A DNA stretch of 32,262 nucleotides from Bacteroidota bacterium (GTDB lineage Bacteria; Bacteroidota; Bacteroidia; B-17B0; Aurantibacillaceae), in NCBI GenBank assembly GCA_013297775.1, contig JAAFIL010000043.1, positions 1 through 32,262 of the forward strand. The letters run 5' to 3'. Below are positions 1 through 8,488 of the stretch, piece by piece; positions within the stretch are counted from its first letter, which is position 1; each line of letters starts with the position of its first letter. The notes under the pieces are model-generated. The model had not been told where the DNA came from, ran no database searches, and worked only from the letters and a program-made list of their open reading frames with translations. The position numbers and the translations under genes are program-made.

Positions 1-335
1 TAATTGAAACAACATTATTCGACACCTAAACAAATCAAGGGAGGTCACCGTTAAAAATTAATCACAAAGGCAATGACAATAAACACTTACAAACTCTTTA
101 ATTATTTAGTCGGTTGATAGTGATAAAATATAAATCCTTTTGTCCAATTTTTGAAAGGTTATTTTGAAAAATTTATAGTGATACCAACGTCGTTTCTAAA
201 AGATATGTTAATTTTGTCTCTTTCTTGAAATTTAGTATTATAAAATCGCTGCGAGTTAAAACCCTTTCGCAACAAAGGTTTCAGAAAGTTCAGTTTTTTT
301 TAACCCCAATAAAAATACCTTGAAGCAGTTTCATT
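1..335. other. Gene-free left edge
   Basis: No open reading frame, RNA gene or strong hairpin is visible in this AT-rich stretch. The octamer TAGTGATA occurs twice (near 117 and 177), which is weak at this base composition. Confidence 0.5.
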
Positions 336-342
336 ATCCGAG

Positions 343-495
343 ATTATGCAATAGGAATCGTAGTGAGAGGTGAAAGCCCAATAAAACAGGCACTTTTTCG
401 ACTGAGGCATAGTGCTGCTATGGTGAAGAAGAAAAAGTGACGAAGTTTACTGTTTTGAAGGGATTTCGGCTCGTAATAGATTTCTATTGCATAAT
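343..495. repeat. MITE-like nested palindrome, copy A
   Basis: The ends ATTATGCAATAGGAATC (343-359) and GATTTCTATTGCATAAT (479-495) are inverted repeats with one mismatch. Inside, further pairs nest in order: AAAACAG/CTGTTTT, CACTTTTTC/GAAAAAGTG and CATAG/CTATG, so the whole 153 bp can fold as one long hairpin. The inner borders (AATCGTAGTGA on the left, GTAATAGATTTC on the right) are shared with the element at 28031-28212, although the outer arms differ. It encodes nothing and resembles a miniature inverted-repeat element or a REP-like unit. Confidence 0.6.
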
Positions 496-540
496 TCCAT
501 CTAACTCATTTTTTAAGCGGTTCTTAATCTCTCTTTTCCC

Positions 541-674
541 CTCGTCCTTGTTTGAGCGTTAGCGGAAACGAGGACGTGCTAAACGGGCGTTTGTAACGCC
601 CACACCATCACTTTATCTGCGTTACAAACGCAGCTCTCAAACGTCCTCGTTACGCTTCGCTAAACAAGGACGAG
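541..674. repeat. Palindromic repeat with 13-bp perfect ends
   Basis: CTCGTCCTTGTTT (541-553) and AAACAAGGACGAG (662-674) are perfect inverted ends. The arms continue to match imperfectly inward (ACGAGGACGT / ACGTCCTCGT). Each arm also holds its own small hairpin: GGGCGTTTGTAACGCCC on the left and CTGCGTTACAAACGCAG on the right. The two-hairpin layout resembles paired REP (BIME-type) units. No tyrosine-transposase (RAYT) gene is visible in the window. Confidence 0.6.
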
Positions 675-696
675 ATAAGAGTTCAAGTATTTTTAT

Positions 697-727
697 AGAG
701 TTAGCTATTTTATTCTAAAGAACTTCT
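697..727. repeat. 31-nt repeat, copy 1
   Basis: This 31-nt stretch, starting AGAGTTAGCTATTTTATTC, is identical to 8804-8834. In both places it is followed within 2-3 nt by CTTAAAAT. It lies just inside the right end of its repeat cluster in both cases. Confidence 0.65.
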
Positions 728-774
728 CTTAAAATCTCGGATTATACTTTAGTACAGCAACAAACCACCACCAA

Positions 775-810
775 TAAAAAAACCTCTAAGAATAAACGTA
801 GAGGTTTTTT
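775..810 (-). terminator. Intrinsic terminator of the SiaBC-type operon
   Basis: AACCTCTA (781-788) pairs with TAGAGGTT (799-806) around a 10-nt loop. Read on the minus strand, the stem is followed by a run of T. It begins about 20 nt after the stop codon of the gene at 831-1211 and is the natural end of that operon. The flanking A and T runs would also let it work from the other side. Confidence 0.75.
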
Positions 811-830
811 GTTTAAAACGTAAATACAAA

Positions 831-1211
831 TTATTCGTTTACCATTACCATTTTAAAAGGTACGTTAATAATAGCTTGGTAATCTTCGCCAGCTTCTAAC
901 ATATCCTCATCGTCTTCTTCATAATGCCAATTAATAGTAACGGCACTTCCACTTTTTTGAATGGCTTCTAATTTTTTAAATACATCCAAAATACATTTAG
1001 AGGAGGAGGTATTAAAATATTCCAATTGAATATTAACATCAGTTACTGACTTAGAGGCACTTGAGTACTTATCTAAGGCATCTACTAATGGTTTATAAAA
1101 TTCAATGGAGTTTTCAGGAATTGAACGTCCTTTTATTTCTAATACTCCTTTTACCAAATCAAATTGAATGGTTGGTGTTTTTGGGGTGCCATCTATTGCG
1201 TACTTTTCCAT
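831..1211 (-). CDS. siaC: SiaC-like regulatory phosphoprotein (DUF1987)
   Basis: 126 residues, cytoplasmic, no signal peptide. The protein matches the SiaC/DUF1987 family, which has an anti-sigma-factor-antagonist-like fold and acts as the phospho-switch of the SiaABC system. The segment YFNTSSSK (residues 65-72) carries the expected phospho-acceptor. Thr68 falls at the same number as the phosphorylated threonine reported for Pseudomonas aeruginosa SiaC. It is the last gene of the operon, 36 nt after the SiaB-like gene, with a terminator just downstream. In Pseudomonas, unphosphorylated SiaC activates the diguanylate cyclase SiaD. No cyclase is present here, so the output partner is unknown. 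Family assignment is firm; the wiring is inferred. Confidence 0.85.
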   Translation of the reverse strand: MEKYAIDGTPKTPTIQFDLVKGVLEIKGRSIPENSIEFYKPLVDALDKYSSASKSVTDVNIQLEYFNTSSSKCILDVFKKLEAIQKSGSAVTINWHYEEDDEDMLEAGEDYQAIINVPFKMVMVNE

Positions 1212-1247
1212 GCTTTTTTTATTACTAGTGTAGTGTGTGCTTTATTT

Positions 1248-1829
1248 TTAAACGTATTGTTGAGTAACCTTAATATTTAGTGTAAAGAACGAAACTTTAT
1301 TGTCAATTTCCAAAAAATTATAATCTAATTTTTCACCTGTTTTTCGGGCAATATCAATCATCCCAAGTCCACCTCCACCTTTCATAGACATTTCGCCGTT
1401 GTTCAACACTTTTTTATAATGTTCTTTCAATTCTTCTTTACTTAATGCGTTAACCTCATCGAGGCGGCTTTTAAGCCCATAAATATTTTCGTTAGAAATA
1501 TAATTGCCTGTAAAAATGGTGTAAACGCTTTGTAGTTTTCCAATCATAAAGATAGCCGAACGATTCAAATCGGCATTGCTTTCAGATACATCGTCCATGT
1601 GGTGATACAGATTTTGTAAACACTCTACCAAAACATTGTAAACCTTTTTCTTCATTTTGGGCTCTTCCTGCATGTTGTCCATTTTATTCTCCATAATTTG
1701 AAGAATAGAAGTTAAGAGTTCGGAGGTTATATCTCCTTTAAATGAGAGCAAAATATTATTACGCTCCATTTTGTCATAGATATCAAATACATCCACCATA
1801 TCCTCTCGTCTCGGAGCTAACTGCTGCAT
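1248..1829 (-). CDS. siaB: SiaB-like protein kinase (DUF6272)
   Basis: 193 residues, soluble. The sequence has the marks of a degenerate GHKL ATPase: an N-box-like stretch VLVECLQNLYHH (residues 66-77) and a glycine-rich lid GGGGLGM (151-157) followed by IDIARKTGEKLDY. This is the pattern of SiaB-family kinases, which phosphorylate SiaC on threonine. The start ATG lies 6 nt after the lipoprotein stop codon, so translation is probably coupled. Opposing activity should come from the PP2C domain of the first gene in the operon. Kinase family is well supported; the substrate is inferred from the adjacent SiaC-like gene. Confidence 0.82.
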   Translation of the reverse strand: MQQLAPRREDMVDVFDIYDKMERNNILLSFKGDITSELLTSILQIMENKMDNMQEEPKMKKKVYNVLVECLQNLYHHMDDVSESNADLNRSAIFMIGKLQSVYTIFTGNYISNENIYGLKSRLDEVNALSKEELKEHYKKVLNNGEMSMKGGGGLGMIDIARKTGEKLDYNFLEIDNKVSFFTLNIKVTQQYV

Positions 1830-1835
1830 GAAGGT

Positions 1836-2714
1836 TTATCGTAATTTAAACGCTACCGTTTGACCATTAACGCTAAACGTAGCATCTTCATCGCAAACAT
1901 TTGGTCCGTAATCAACCGTGCGTTCTTTAAAGCCATCGGGTAATAATTTTAAAACACCACTTTGAATAAATTGACAATTAGTATGTTTAATTAGCGGAGT
2001 GTTGGCAGCAACAGTTACAGCAAATCTACGCCCCACACGGTTTGTACCGTTAGAAACTCCCCAAATTGAGGTAATATCGTTAGTGCGGTCGTTATCGCCT
2101 TGGTGCTCGTGGCGTATGCTACGGTCGGTTGAATACGTGATGTACCAGTTGCCATTATCGCATCGGCCATTAATAACCTTAACTTGAAACTCAGAGTAAG
2201 TAGGCGCCACAGTAACAGTTGTAATAACCAAACTATCACATTTATAATTAATACCTACGTTAGAGTTAAGCACTACATTGGTTTTGTAATTATTAAATTT
2301 AACGATGGCTTGCGCACCTGCTACTTTCATGCGTTTCGTAAACCTAACCGTAATCGAACCACTCCGATTTTTAGAGTCGGGCATTGGGTTGCAACTGGCA
2401 TTGTTTAAATTTAAGAGAAACGTTGGAGGATTAGCGAACACCCCTTGCGAATTAGCCGTCGTATCACCACTAATTCTAGTTAATGTATCGCAAGGTGCCA
2501 TCACCTTATTAAAACTAGCACCTGTGCCTTTTGTTTTAATGGCATTGTTATTAACCGTAGGCACAATAGACATAAATTCTTGCTCGCAAATGGCATTGTC
2601 AACTGCCGATTGGGTTTCATTGTCCACCTCTACTTTTTCCTCCTTTTTACAATTTGTAAAACAGTTCGCAATAAGCAAAAGTAAACCAGCTGTTAGTAAT
2701 TTATAATTTTTCAT
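1836..2714 (-). CDS. Hypothetical lipoprotein inside the Sia-type operon
   Basis: About 292 residues from the ATG at 2714. This start gives a clean lipoprotein signal, MKNYKLLTAGLLLLIANC, with a candidate lipidation cysteine at 18 or 22 (the second in FTNCKK). A TTG 54 nt further upstream would place 18 extra residues before the signal and is less likely. The mature part is rich in Asn and Thr, has scattered Cys, and looks like an all-beta exported domain. I recognise no family. It sits 43 nt after the receptor phosphatase and 6 nt before siaB, so it is co-transcribed with a signalling module. A role as ligand-binding or envelope sensor partner of the propeller receptor is plausible but unproven. 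Confidence 0.7.
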   Translation of the reverse strand: MKNYKLLTAGLLLLIANCFTNCKKEEKVEVDNETQSAVDNAICEQEFMSIVPTVNNNAIKTKGTGASFNKVMAPCDTLTRISGDTTANSQGVFANPPTFLLNLNNASCNPMPDSKNRSGSITVRFTKRMKVAGAQAIVKFNNYKTNVVLNSNVGINYKCDSLVITTVTVAPTYSEFQVKVINGRCDNGNWYITYSTDRSIRHEHQGDNDRTNDITSIWGVSNGTNRVGRRFAVTVAANTPLIKHTNCQFIQSGVLKLLPDGFKERTVDYGPNVCDEDATFSVNGQTVAFKLR

Positions 2715-2757
2715 GAAATAGTTTTTTAAACCTTTTAACAAATATAATAATTTGATT

Positions 2758-5700
2758 TTAAATTGCAATACCCACCACTAAAACATCATCTACCTGTTCG
2801 TGATTTCCTCGCCATTGTTCAAAACTTTTATCGAGTAATTGCCGTTGAGCCACCATGTCTTGTTTATGAATTTCTTGTAACAACTCGTGGAAACGCTTCA
2901 CCATGTATTTTTTACCTTTATCGCCTCCAAACTGATCGGCATAACCATCGCTAAACATATAAGCAATCATGGGTTCTTTAGCCGATAACGTGTGGCTGGT
3001 AAATAACCTATCCATATCGAGTTGCGCTCCGCCAACCGGAAATTTATTCCCTTCTATTTTAGTTAATTGCTCGTTTTGATTTATTAAAATTAAAGGTCGG
3101 TTAGCACCTGCCCATTTCACCAATTTTTCTTTATGATTAATGGCAATAATCGAAACATCCATGCCATCGTTAGTTTGAATTTCGTTGTGCCCTTGCCGCA
3201 ACGCCTCTTGAACGCCACGGTGCAAATGATTTAATATTTGTGCTGGATCAAGTGTACCTTTTTCTAATACAATTTGGTGCAGTAAATTATGGCCAATCAT
3301 ACTCATAAACGCACCTGGTACGCCATGCCCCGTGCAATCTACCACCGCAAAAATTTTATAACCCTCCTTTTCGGCAAACCAATAAAAATCGCCACTCACA
3401 ATATCTTTAGGTTTATACAAAATAAACGCATTTTTAAGTTTATCAAAAATATAATCGCGGGCGGGTAAAATGGCTTCTTGAATACGTTTGGCATATTCAA
3501 TACTGCTGGTTATATCTCTATTTTTCTCTTCTAATTCTTTGGTGCGTTCAGCTACTTTCGTTTCCAATAATTTGTTTTCCTTTTTTATGGCCTTGGTGCG
3601 GTATTGCGTAAAAGCATAAATGCCGCTTGCCCCAAATAAGATGAGTAAAATATAGAACCATTTTGTTTTCCAAAAGGGTGGCACAACTACTATCTTTAAT
3701 TCGAGTGGGGTTTCGTTCCATACCCCATCGTTATTAGAGGCTTTAATTTTAAGCGTATAATCGCCGCCAGGTAATTCGGTGTAAGAAATGTACCGCACCG
3801 CCGAAGGTTCAGACCATTCTTCGTCATACCCTTCCAATTTATAGGAATACAAATTTTTGGTAGGATCGGTATAATCTAATGCCGCCACTTCAAATTGAAA
3901 GTAATTTTCGCGCCAGCTTAATTTTAAATATTTTTTATAAGAGATAAGGGTATCGGTCTCCACATCTTTCCCGCCGCGCTTATAACTGGTTAGTTGAATG
4001 GTTGGAATGTGGTAATTGTCTTTTATTTGAGAGGGCGAAAAAATATTATAACCTAACACCCCACCAAATAACATTTTACCTTTTTTAGAAAATGAAAAAG
4101 CGTTTTGATTGTGTTCTCTATTAATAATCCCATCCTTCAAACTATAATTTTTAAATACGATGCGTTTTTCTTTGGCTTTGGGGTCAAATGTTGTGATGCC
4201 TCTGTTAGAACTCATCCAAAACTTGCCAGTACTATCTTTTAAAATAGAATACAAGTAACTGCTCACTAAACCATCCTTTTCATAATAATTAGAAAATTTA
4301 TTTTGGGTATCTAAACAGCTTAATCCAGACTCTGAAGCAAACCAAAAATTATTAGAATTATCTTCAGTAATGCAGTAAACGGTGTTGCTGCTTATTTGGT
4401 TGCTGCCATTTTCGTTTATATACTTTTTAATTAATTTTATTTTATTGTTTTTGAGTGACTCTAAATGATAAACCCCTTGTCGGTTTGTTCCCAACCAAAT
4501 GCTTTTATCTTTGGCTTCATAAATACTAAAGATGGTGCTGGCTTCAAAGCCATTGCCTGGGTAATACCGATCTAACTTTTGTGTTTTTAAATTGTATTTG
4601 AATAAGCCATCTTCAAACGTACCAATGATTAAATTATCGTAGCTATCGCGCGTTATACACATTACCGTTCCGCCCGCTGTTTTATCTAATAGTCGTGTTT
4701 TCGCTTTCGTACGCTTATCTACTTTAAACAAACCCAAACCATACGTTCCAATATAAAACGTGTTGTCGTCGGCATCATAAAACGACAAGGCATAATTATT
4801 TTCTAACACATCCGAATAATCTTTAATAGCACCCGTTTGTTCGTTAATGTAAAGCAATTTTTTTTCGCCACCAATCCAAATATTACCTTCTTTGTCTTGT
4901 TGTGTTAAATATAAATTCTGAAACTCTTCTTGGTGATAACGTGCCTCGTTCGGAAATTTTTGCGTTTGCGAAAAATAAATATTAACGCCTCCTAAAGAGG
5001 TTGCTACCCAAAGATTCTCTTCTTTATCGAGCCACAAATCATTAATTACATTATCGGTCAAATCATATTCGCGCGCACTATTTTCTTGTTTAATAATCAA
5101 TTTTGTTTCTTCGGTTAAGGTGTTATAAACCCCCAAACCACCTTTGGTTCCTGCATAAAGTACATTTTCGGCAATGGCCAAACTATTCACAAACGAGGCA
5201 TTGTTAGCTGGCTCGTTGGTAAATTTTATTACTTTATCTAATTCATAATTTTTGCTATCGGCTTTAATAACGCCGCCTCCGTGGCTGGCAATGTACAAGC
5301 TATTGCCATACACCTTCATATCAGACACACGATTTAAAATATTTATGTCCACATCGCTGAAATAAACATTTTTAAATTCGATGCGGCTTAATTTTTTATT
5401 TTTCAATTCCCATATTCCTTTCCCTTCGGTGCCCACTAAAACTGCACCATTTACAAAGGCAACACATTTAACTTCAACGGCTTCCGGAAATGGAAATGCA
5501 AATGCTTCAACACGTTTACTTTTTACATAAACCCTAAATAAACTGGCAGTAGTGGCTACTAATGCGGTGGAGTCGTTTTCTTTTACAATTCGATTAACCG
5601 AAACCAAATCTTTGGCTTTCGTAAGTGTAATGCGCTCAAAACTGGAGTTATAAGGATTCATGTAACTTAATCCTTCTTTCGTTCCTACTAAAAATAAATC

Positions 5701-5982
5701 GTTGGTCATTTCGCACAAGGCCGTTACATCCGAAGAAAAAAGACTTTTTGTATTTTCGGGATTGCGACGAAATATTTTTACACCATACCCATCGTATTTA
5801 TCTAAGCCATCTTGCGTGCCAAACCACATAAACCCTTTCGAGTCTTGCATAATGCAATTCACCAACGTAGTAGATAAACCATCGTCGCTCGTAATTTGCT
5901 TAAACTTTAGTTTTTGTGCATAACTTATCGAGTATTGAAATATCAATACAACACATAAATATTTTAGAATTTTTTTATTCAA
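2758..5982 (-). CDS. Propeller-domain receptor with cytoplasmic SpoIIE/PP2C phosphatase
   Basis: 1074 residues. A signal peptide (about 1-22, ending YAQ) is followed by a periplasmic two-component-regulator propeller with many W-x-G-T repeats (for example MWFGTQDGLDKYDG near 52), then a Y_Y_Y domain ending near 767. One membrane helix (about 774-793) leads into a coiled coil (KLLETKVAERTKELEEK) and a PP2C/SpoIIE phosphatase. Metal-binding signatures are present: GDFYWF (865), VVDCTGHG (Asp882), SDGYAD (Asp1012) and DD at 1065-1066. There is no histidine kinase or DNA-binding domain. The start is TTG; the only ATGs lie after the signal sequence. As first gene of the siaBC operon it should play the SiaA role, dephosphorylating the SiaC-like protein in response to a periplasmic cue. 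Confidence 0.88.
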   Translation of the reverse strand: MNKKILKYLCVVLIFQYSISYAQKLKFKQITSDDGLSTTLVNCIMQDSKGFMWFGTQDGLDKYDGYGVKIFRRNPENTKSLFSSDVTALCEMTNDLFLVGTKEGLSYMNPYNSSFERITLTKAKDLVSVNRIVKENDSTALVATTASLFRVYVKSKRVEAFAFPFPEAVEVKCVAFVNGAVLVGTEGKGIWELKNKKLSRIEFKNVYFSDVDINILNRVSDMKVYGNSLYIASHGGGVIKADSKNYELDKVIKFTNEPANNASFVNSLAIAENVLYAGTKGGLGVYNTLTEETKLIIKQENSAREYDLTDNVINDLWLDKEENLWVATSLGGVNIYFSQTQKFPNEARYHQEEFQNLYLTQQDKEGNIWIGGEKKLLYINEQTGAIKDYSDVLENNYALSFYDADDNTFYIGTYGLGLFKVDKRTKAKTRLLDKTAGGTVMCITRDSYDNLIIGTFEDGLFKYNLKTQKLDRYYPGNGFEASTIFSIYEAKDKSIWLGTNRQGVYHLESLKNNKIKLIKKYINENGSNQISSNTVYCITEDNSNNFWFASESGLSCLDTQNKFSNYYEKDGLVSSYLYSILKDSTGKFWMSSNRGITTFDPKAKEKRIVFKNYSLKDGIINREHNQNAFSFSKKGKMLFGGVLGYNIFSPSQIKDNYHIPTIQLTSYKRGGKDVETDTLISYKKYLKLSWRENYFQFEVAALDYTDPTKNLYSYKLEGYDEEWSEPSAVRYISYTELPGGDYTLKIKASNNDGVWNETPLELKIVVVPPFWKTKWFYILLILFGASGIYAFTQYRTKAIKKENKLLETKVAERTKELEEKNRDITSSIEYAKRIQEAILPARDYIFDKLKNAFILYKPKDIVSGDFYWFAEKEGYKIFAVVDCTGHGVPGAFMSMIGHNLLHQIVLEKGTLDPAQILNHLHRGVQEALRQGHNEIQTNDGMDVSIIAINHKEKLVKWAGANRPLILINQNEQLTKIEGNKFPVGGAQLDMDRLFTSHTLSAKEPMIAYMFSDGYADQFGGDKGKKYMVKRFHELLQEIHKQDMVAQRQLLDKSFEQWRGNHEQVDDVLVVGIAI

Positions 5983-6020
5983 TTTTATAGAATGCTAAGT
6001 TAATTTTTTATTTGGGGCTA

Positions 6021-6028
6021 CAAAGCTA
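6021..6028 (-). promoter_or_regulatory. Candidate -7 element for the receptor-phosphatase operon
   Basis: On the minus strand this reads TAGCTTTG, an exact match to the Bacteroidota -7 consensus TAnnTTTG, about 38 nt before the TTG start codon. No clear TTTG at -33 is visible. Confidence 0.4.
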
Positions 6029-6148
6029 AATTTTTTAGTTTTTATATATCATTTAGATGGTGTTAAATTAACCAATGCGCAACATAAAATTTTAACGTCT
6101 ATTTTTACCTTGGCAAAATAGGTTTCTTGTTTTCATTTAAACGATACG

Positions 6149-6176
6149 TTTGTTTAAAAAATTACCTGTTACTTTG
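6149..6176 (+). promoter_or_regulatory. Candidate promoter for the GT4 gene
   Basis: TTTG (6149-6152) and TTACTTTG (6169-6176) lie 16 nt apart and resemble the Bacteroidota TTTG/TAnnTTTG pair with one mismatch and slightly short spacing. The start codon follows 11 nt later. Confidence 0.35.
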
Positions 6177-6187
6177 CACTTGTAAAT

Positions 6188-7369
6188 ATGCCTAAAATTC
6201 TTCGCATTATTAACCGTTTTAATTTAGGAGGTCCAACCTATAACGTGGCCTATTTAACCCAGTATTTACCGTCGAATTACCAAACTACCTTGGTGGGCGG
6301 CCCACAAGAAGCCACCGAGGGCAGCTCGTTACACATTACCGAACAATTGCAAGTAAACCCATTAATTATACCGCACTTAAACCGCGAAATTCATTTAGTA
6401 AACGACTATAAAGCTTATAAAACGCTTAAACAATTAATTCGCGAATTAAAACCCGATATTGTGCATACCCACGCCAGCAAAGCCGGGGCCGTTGGTCGCT
6501 TGGCGGCTATTCATGCAGGAGTTCCCGTTATTGTACACACGTTTCACGGGCACGTCTTTCACAGTTATTTTGGCAAAGCAAAAACCGCTTTTTATAAATG
6601 GATTGAACGGTATTTGGCCAAACGCAGCACCGCTATTATTGCCATTAGCCCCATCCAAAAAAACGAATTAACGCAAGTCTATAAAATTTGTACGCCTCAA
6701 CAAACGCATGTTATTCCGTTGGGATTTAACCTAACCCGCTTTACTGAGCAACTCGATGAAAAGCGACAAGTATTTAGGCACTACTATAATTTGCAACCCC
6801 ACGAAATAGCCATTGGCATTATAGGACGTTTAGCCCCTGTAAAGAATCATCAACTGTTTATAGATGCCATCGCTTATGCTCAAAAAAAAACGTCTAAAAC
6901 CATTCGCGCCTTTATTATTGGCGATGGCGAATTGAAAGAAACCCTTTGCGCTTATTTAAGCCAACACCAATTGCCTTATTCTGAAAAAGAAAAACACATC
7001 CCTGCCCTATTTACCTTTACAGGTTGGGAAACCGAAGTGGATAAAGTGTTAGCGGGTTTAGATGTGGTGGCACTCAGCAGTAAAAACGAAGGCACACCCG
7101 TTAGTTTAATTGAAGCACAAGCCGCGGGCAAATATGTGATTAGTACCAATGTTGGTGGCGTTGCCGATATTTTAGATCCACAACATGGTAAAATAATTGA
7201 ACCCAACGACCCAATAGGGTATTGCCTAGCCCTATTAGATAGTATCGAAAATTTTGACACCTATTCTGCATCGGCCTTAAACGCGCGCCAATCCATTATT
7301 CAAAAATTTAGTTACCAACGTTTAGTAAACGACATGGATAAATTATACCAAGCCTTGCTAAAAAAATAA
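6188..7369 (+). CDS. GT4-family glycosyltransferase
   Basis: 393 residues with the GT-B double Rossmann fold of glycosyltransferase family 4. The N-terminal half shows the nucleotide-free acceptor side, with NLGGPTYNV (residues 12-20) and HTHASKAGAVGRLAA. The C-terminal half starts near IGIIGRLAPVKNH and contains the donor-binding E-x7-E region EGTPVSLIEAQAAG near residue 300. It should transfer a sugar from an activated donor to a surface polysaccharide or lipid carrier. Donor and acceptor cannot be read from the sequence. It stands alone with a tryptophan-catabolism gene 29 nt downstream rather than in a polysaccharide cluster. No signal peptide; likely cytoplasmic or membrane-peripheral. 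Confidence 0.85.
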   Translation: MPKILRIINRFNLGGPTYNVAYLTQYLPSNYQTTLVGGPQEATEGSSLHITEQLQVNPLIIPHLNREIHLVNDYKAYKTLKQLIRELKPDIVHTHASKAGAVGRLAAIHAGVPVIVHTFHGHVFHSYFGKAKTAFYKWIERYLAKRSTAIIAISPIQKNELTQVYKICTPQQTHVIPLGFNLTRFTEQLDEKRQVFRHYYNLQPHEIAIGIIGRLAPVKNHQLFIDAIAYAQKKTSKTIRAFIIGDGELKETLCAYLSQHQLPYSEKEKHIPALFTFTGWETEVDKVLAGLDVVALSSKNEGTPVSLIEAQAAGKYVISTNVGGVADILDPQHGKIIEPNDPIGYCLALLDSIENFDTYSASALNARQSIIQKFSYQRLVNDMDKLYQALLKK

Positions 7370-7398
7370 TACCTTCATACAGTGTAAAATTTTAAATA

Positions 7399-8394
7399 AT
7401 GGAACAAACGATTAGCGAAAAAATAAAATTACTCGAAGATAAATATGCGCAGATGGGGCAAGACCTGCCAAGCTATTTAGATGGTTTATTGTTATCGAAT
7501 TATTTAACCTATTGGGATTACGTGCAGGTAGATACCTTGCTAACCTTACAAAATCCCAAAACCGATTTTCCTGACGAACTCATTTTTATTATCTATCATC
7601 AAATTACTGAACTGTATTTTAAACTCTGCTTACACGAACTTAACCAAATAGCCAATAATGGCACTAAGATGGAAAGCAATGGTAAAAATGGGGGATGGAA
7701 CGAACAAATAAAAGTTGGTTTTCTTACCGAACGCATTAACCGCATCAATCGTTATTTTGAATCGTTAACCCACAGTTTCGAGATTATGGTAGATGGAATG
7801 GAACGGGAACAGTTTTTACGCTACCGCATGGCGTTGTTGCCCGCAAGTGGTTTTCAAAGCGCACAATACCGCAAAATAGAAATGGTATGTACCGATTTTA
7901 TTAACTTAGTGGACAAAGAGGTTCGTGCCAATTATATAAACACCTCGGCACCTGTGGAAGAGTTATTTCCATTTATTTATTGGAACAAAGGAGCTACCGA
8001 ATTAGCCACCGGAAAAAAAACACTCACGCTTCAACAGTTCGAGAAAAAATACGGAGCCGATTTTATTGCTTTAGCAAAAGCACATCAACACAGCAATGTG
8101 TGGCAAAAATATAAAAGTTTATCGCCAAGCGATCAACAAAATACAGCTTTAGTAAATGCTTTAAAACAATTGGATATAAACGTAAATATTAACTGGCCCT
8201 TAATGCACTACAAATCGGCGGTGCGTTATTTACAGCATGGATCGGGCGATGCCGCCGCAACAGGTGGAACTAATTGGCAAAAGTATTTACCACCACGTTT
8301 TCAAAAACGTATTTTCTATCCCGAAATTTGGACCGAACAAGAAATAGAAGATTGGGGCAAAGGTTGGGTCGAGACCCACGTGTTTAAATCGTAA
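7399..8394 (+). CDS. kynA: Tryptophan 2,3-dioxygenase family protein
   Basis: 331 residues, all-helical haem dioxygenase of the TDO family, which opens the indole ring of L-tryptophan to N-formylkynurenine. Recognisable landmarks are LTYWDYVQVDTLLTLQ (36-51), FIIYHQITELYFKL (63-76) with His67 at the substrate-binding position, and PASGFQS (148-154) preceded by Arg143. His270 in WPLMHYKSAVRYLQ aligns with the proximal haem ligand, and ATGGTNWQKYL (287-297) corresponds to the GTGG loop. It begins 29 nt after the glycosyltransferase stop and may be co-transcribed. No other kynurenine-pathway gene is in the window, so whether it feeds NAD synthesis or catabolism is open. Confidence 0.87.
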   Translation: MEQTISEKIKLLEDKYAQMGQDLPSYLDGLLLSNYLTYWDYVQVDTLLTLQNPKTDFPDELIFIIYHQITELYFKLCLHELNQIANNGTKMESNGKNGGWNEQIKVGFLTERINRINRYFESLTHSFEIMVDGMEREQFLRYRMALLPASGFQSAQYRKIEMVCTDFINLVDKEVRANYINTSAPVEELFPFIYWNKGATELATGKKTLTLQQFEKKYGADFIALAKAHQHSNVWQKYKSLSPSDQQNTALVNALKQLDINVNINWPLMHYKSAVRYLQHGSGDAAATGGTNWQKYLPPRFQKRIFYPEIWTEQEIEDWGKGWVETHVFKS

Positions 8395-8488
8395 AAAAAT
8401 TCGATCCAACCTTAAACCGTCAATAGACAGTTAAGCGTTCTATTCTAGATCATCCGATTTCTTGAAATGACGATTTATTAGAAATTTT

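Larger units (their letters stand above)
336..742. repeat. Composite repeat region bounded by a 10-bp inverted repeat
   Basis: ATCCGAGATT (336-345) and AATCTCGGAT (733-742) are perfect inverted copies. They bracket three separate repeat units, at 343-495, 541-674 and 697-727. No coding sequence lies inside. The 31-nt unit near the right edge recurs at 8804-8834, again close to the right edge of a similar repeat cluster. The arrangement suggests nested insertions or one modular non-autonomous element; which of the two is inference. Confidence 0.5.

Noticed and set aside
1999-2706. Several plus- and minus-frame ORFs across the lipoprotein gene
   Set aside because: Shadows of the lipoprotein reading frame; compositions are not protein-like and no operon position fits.
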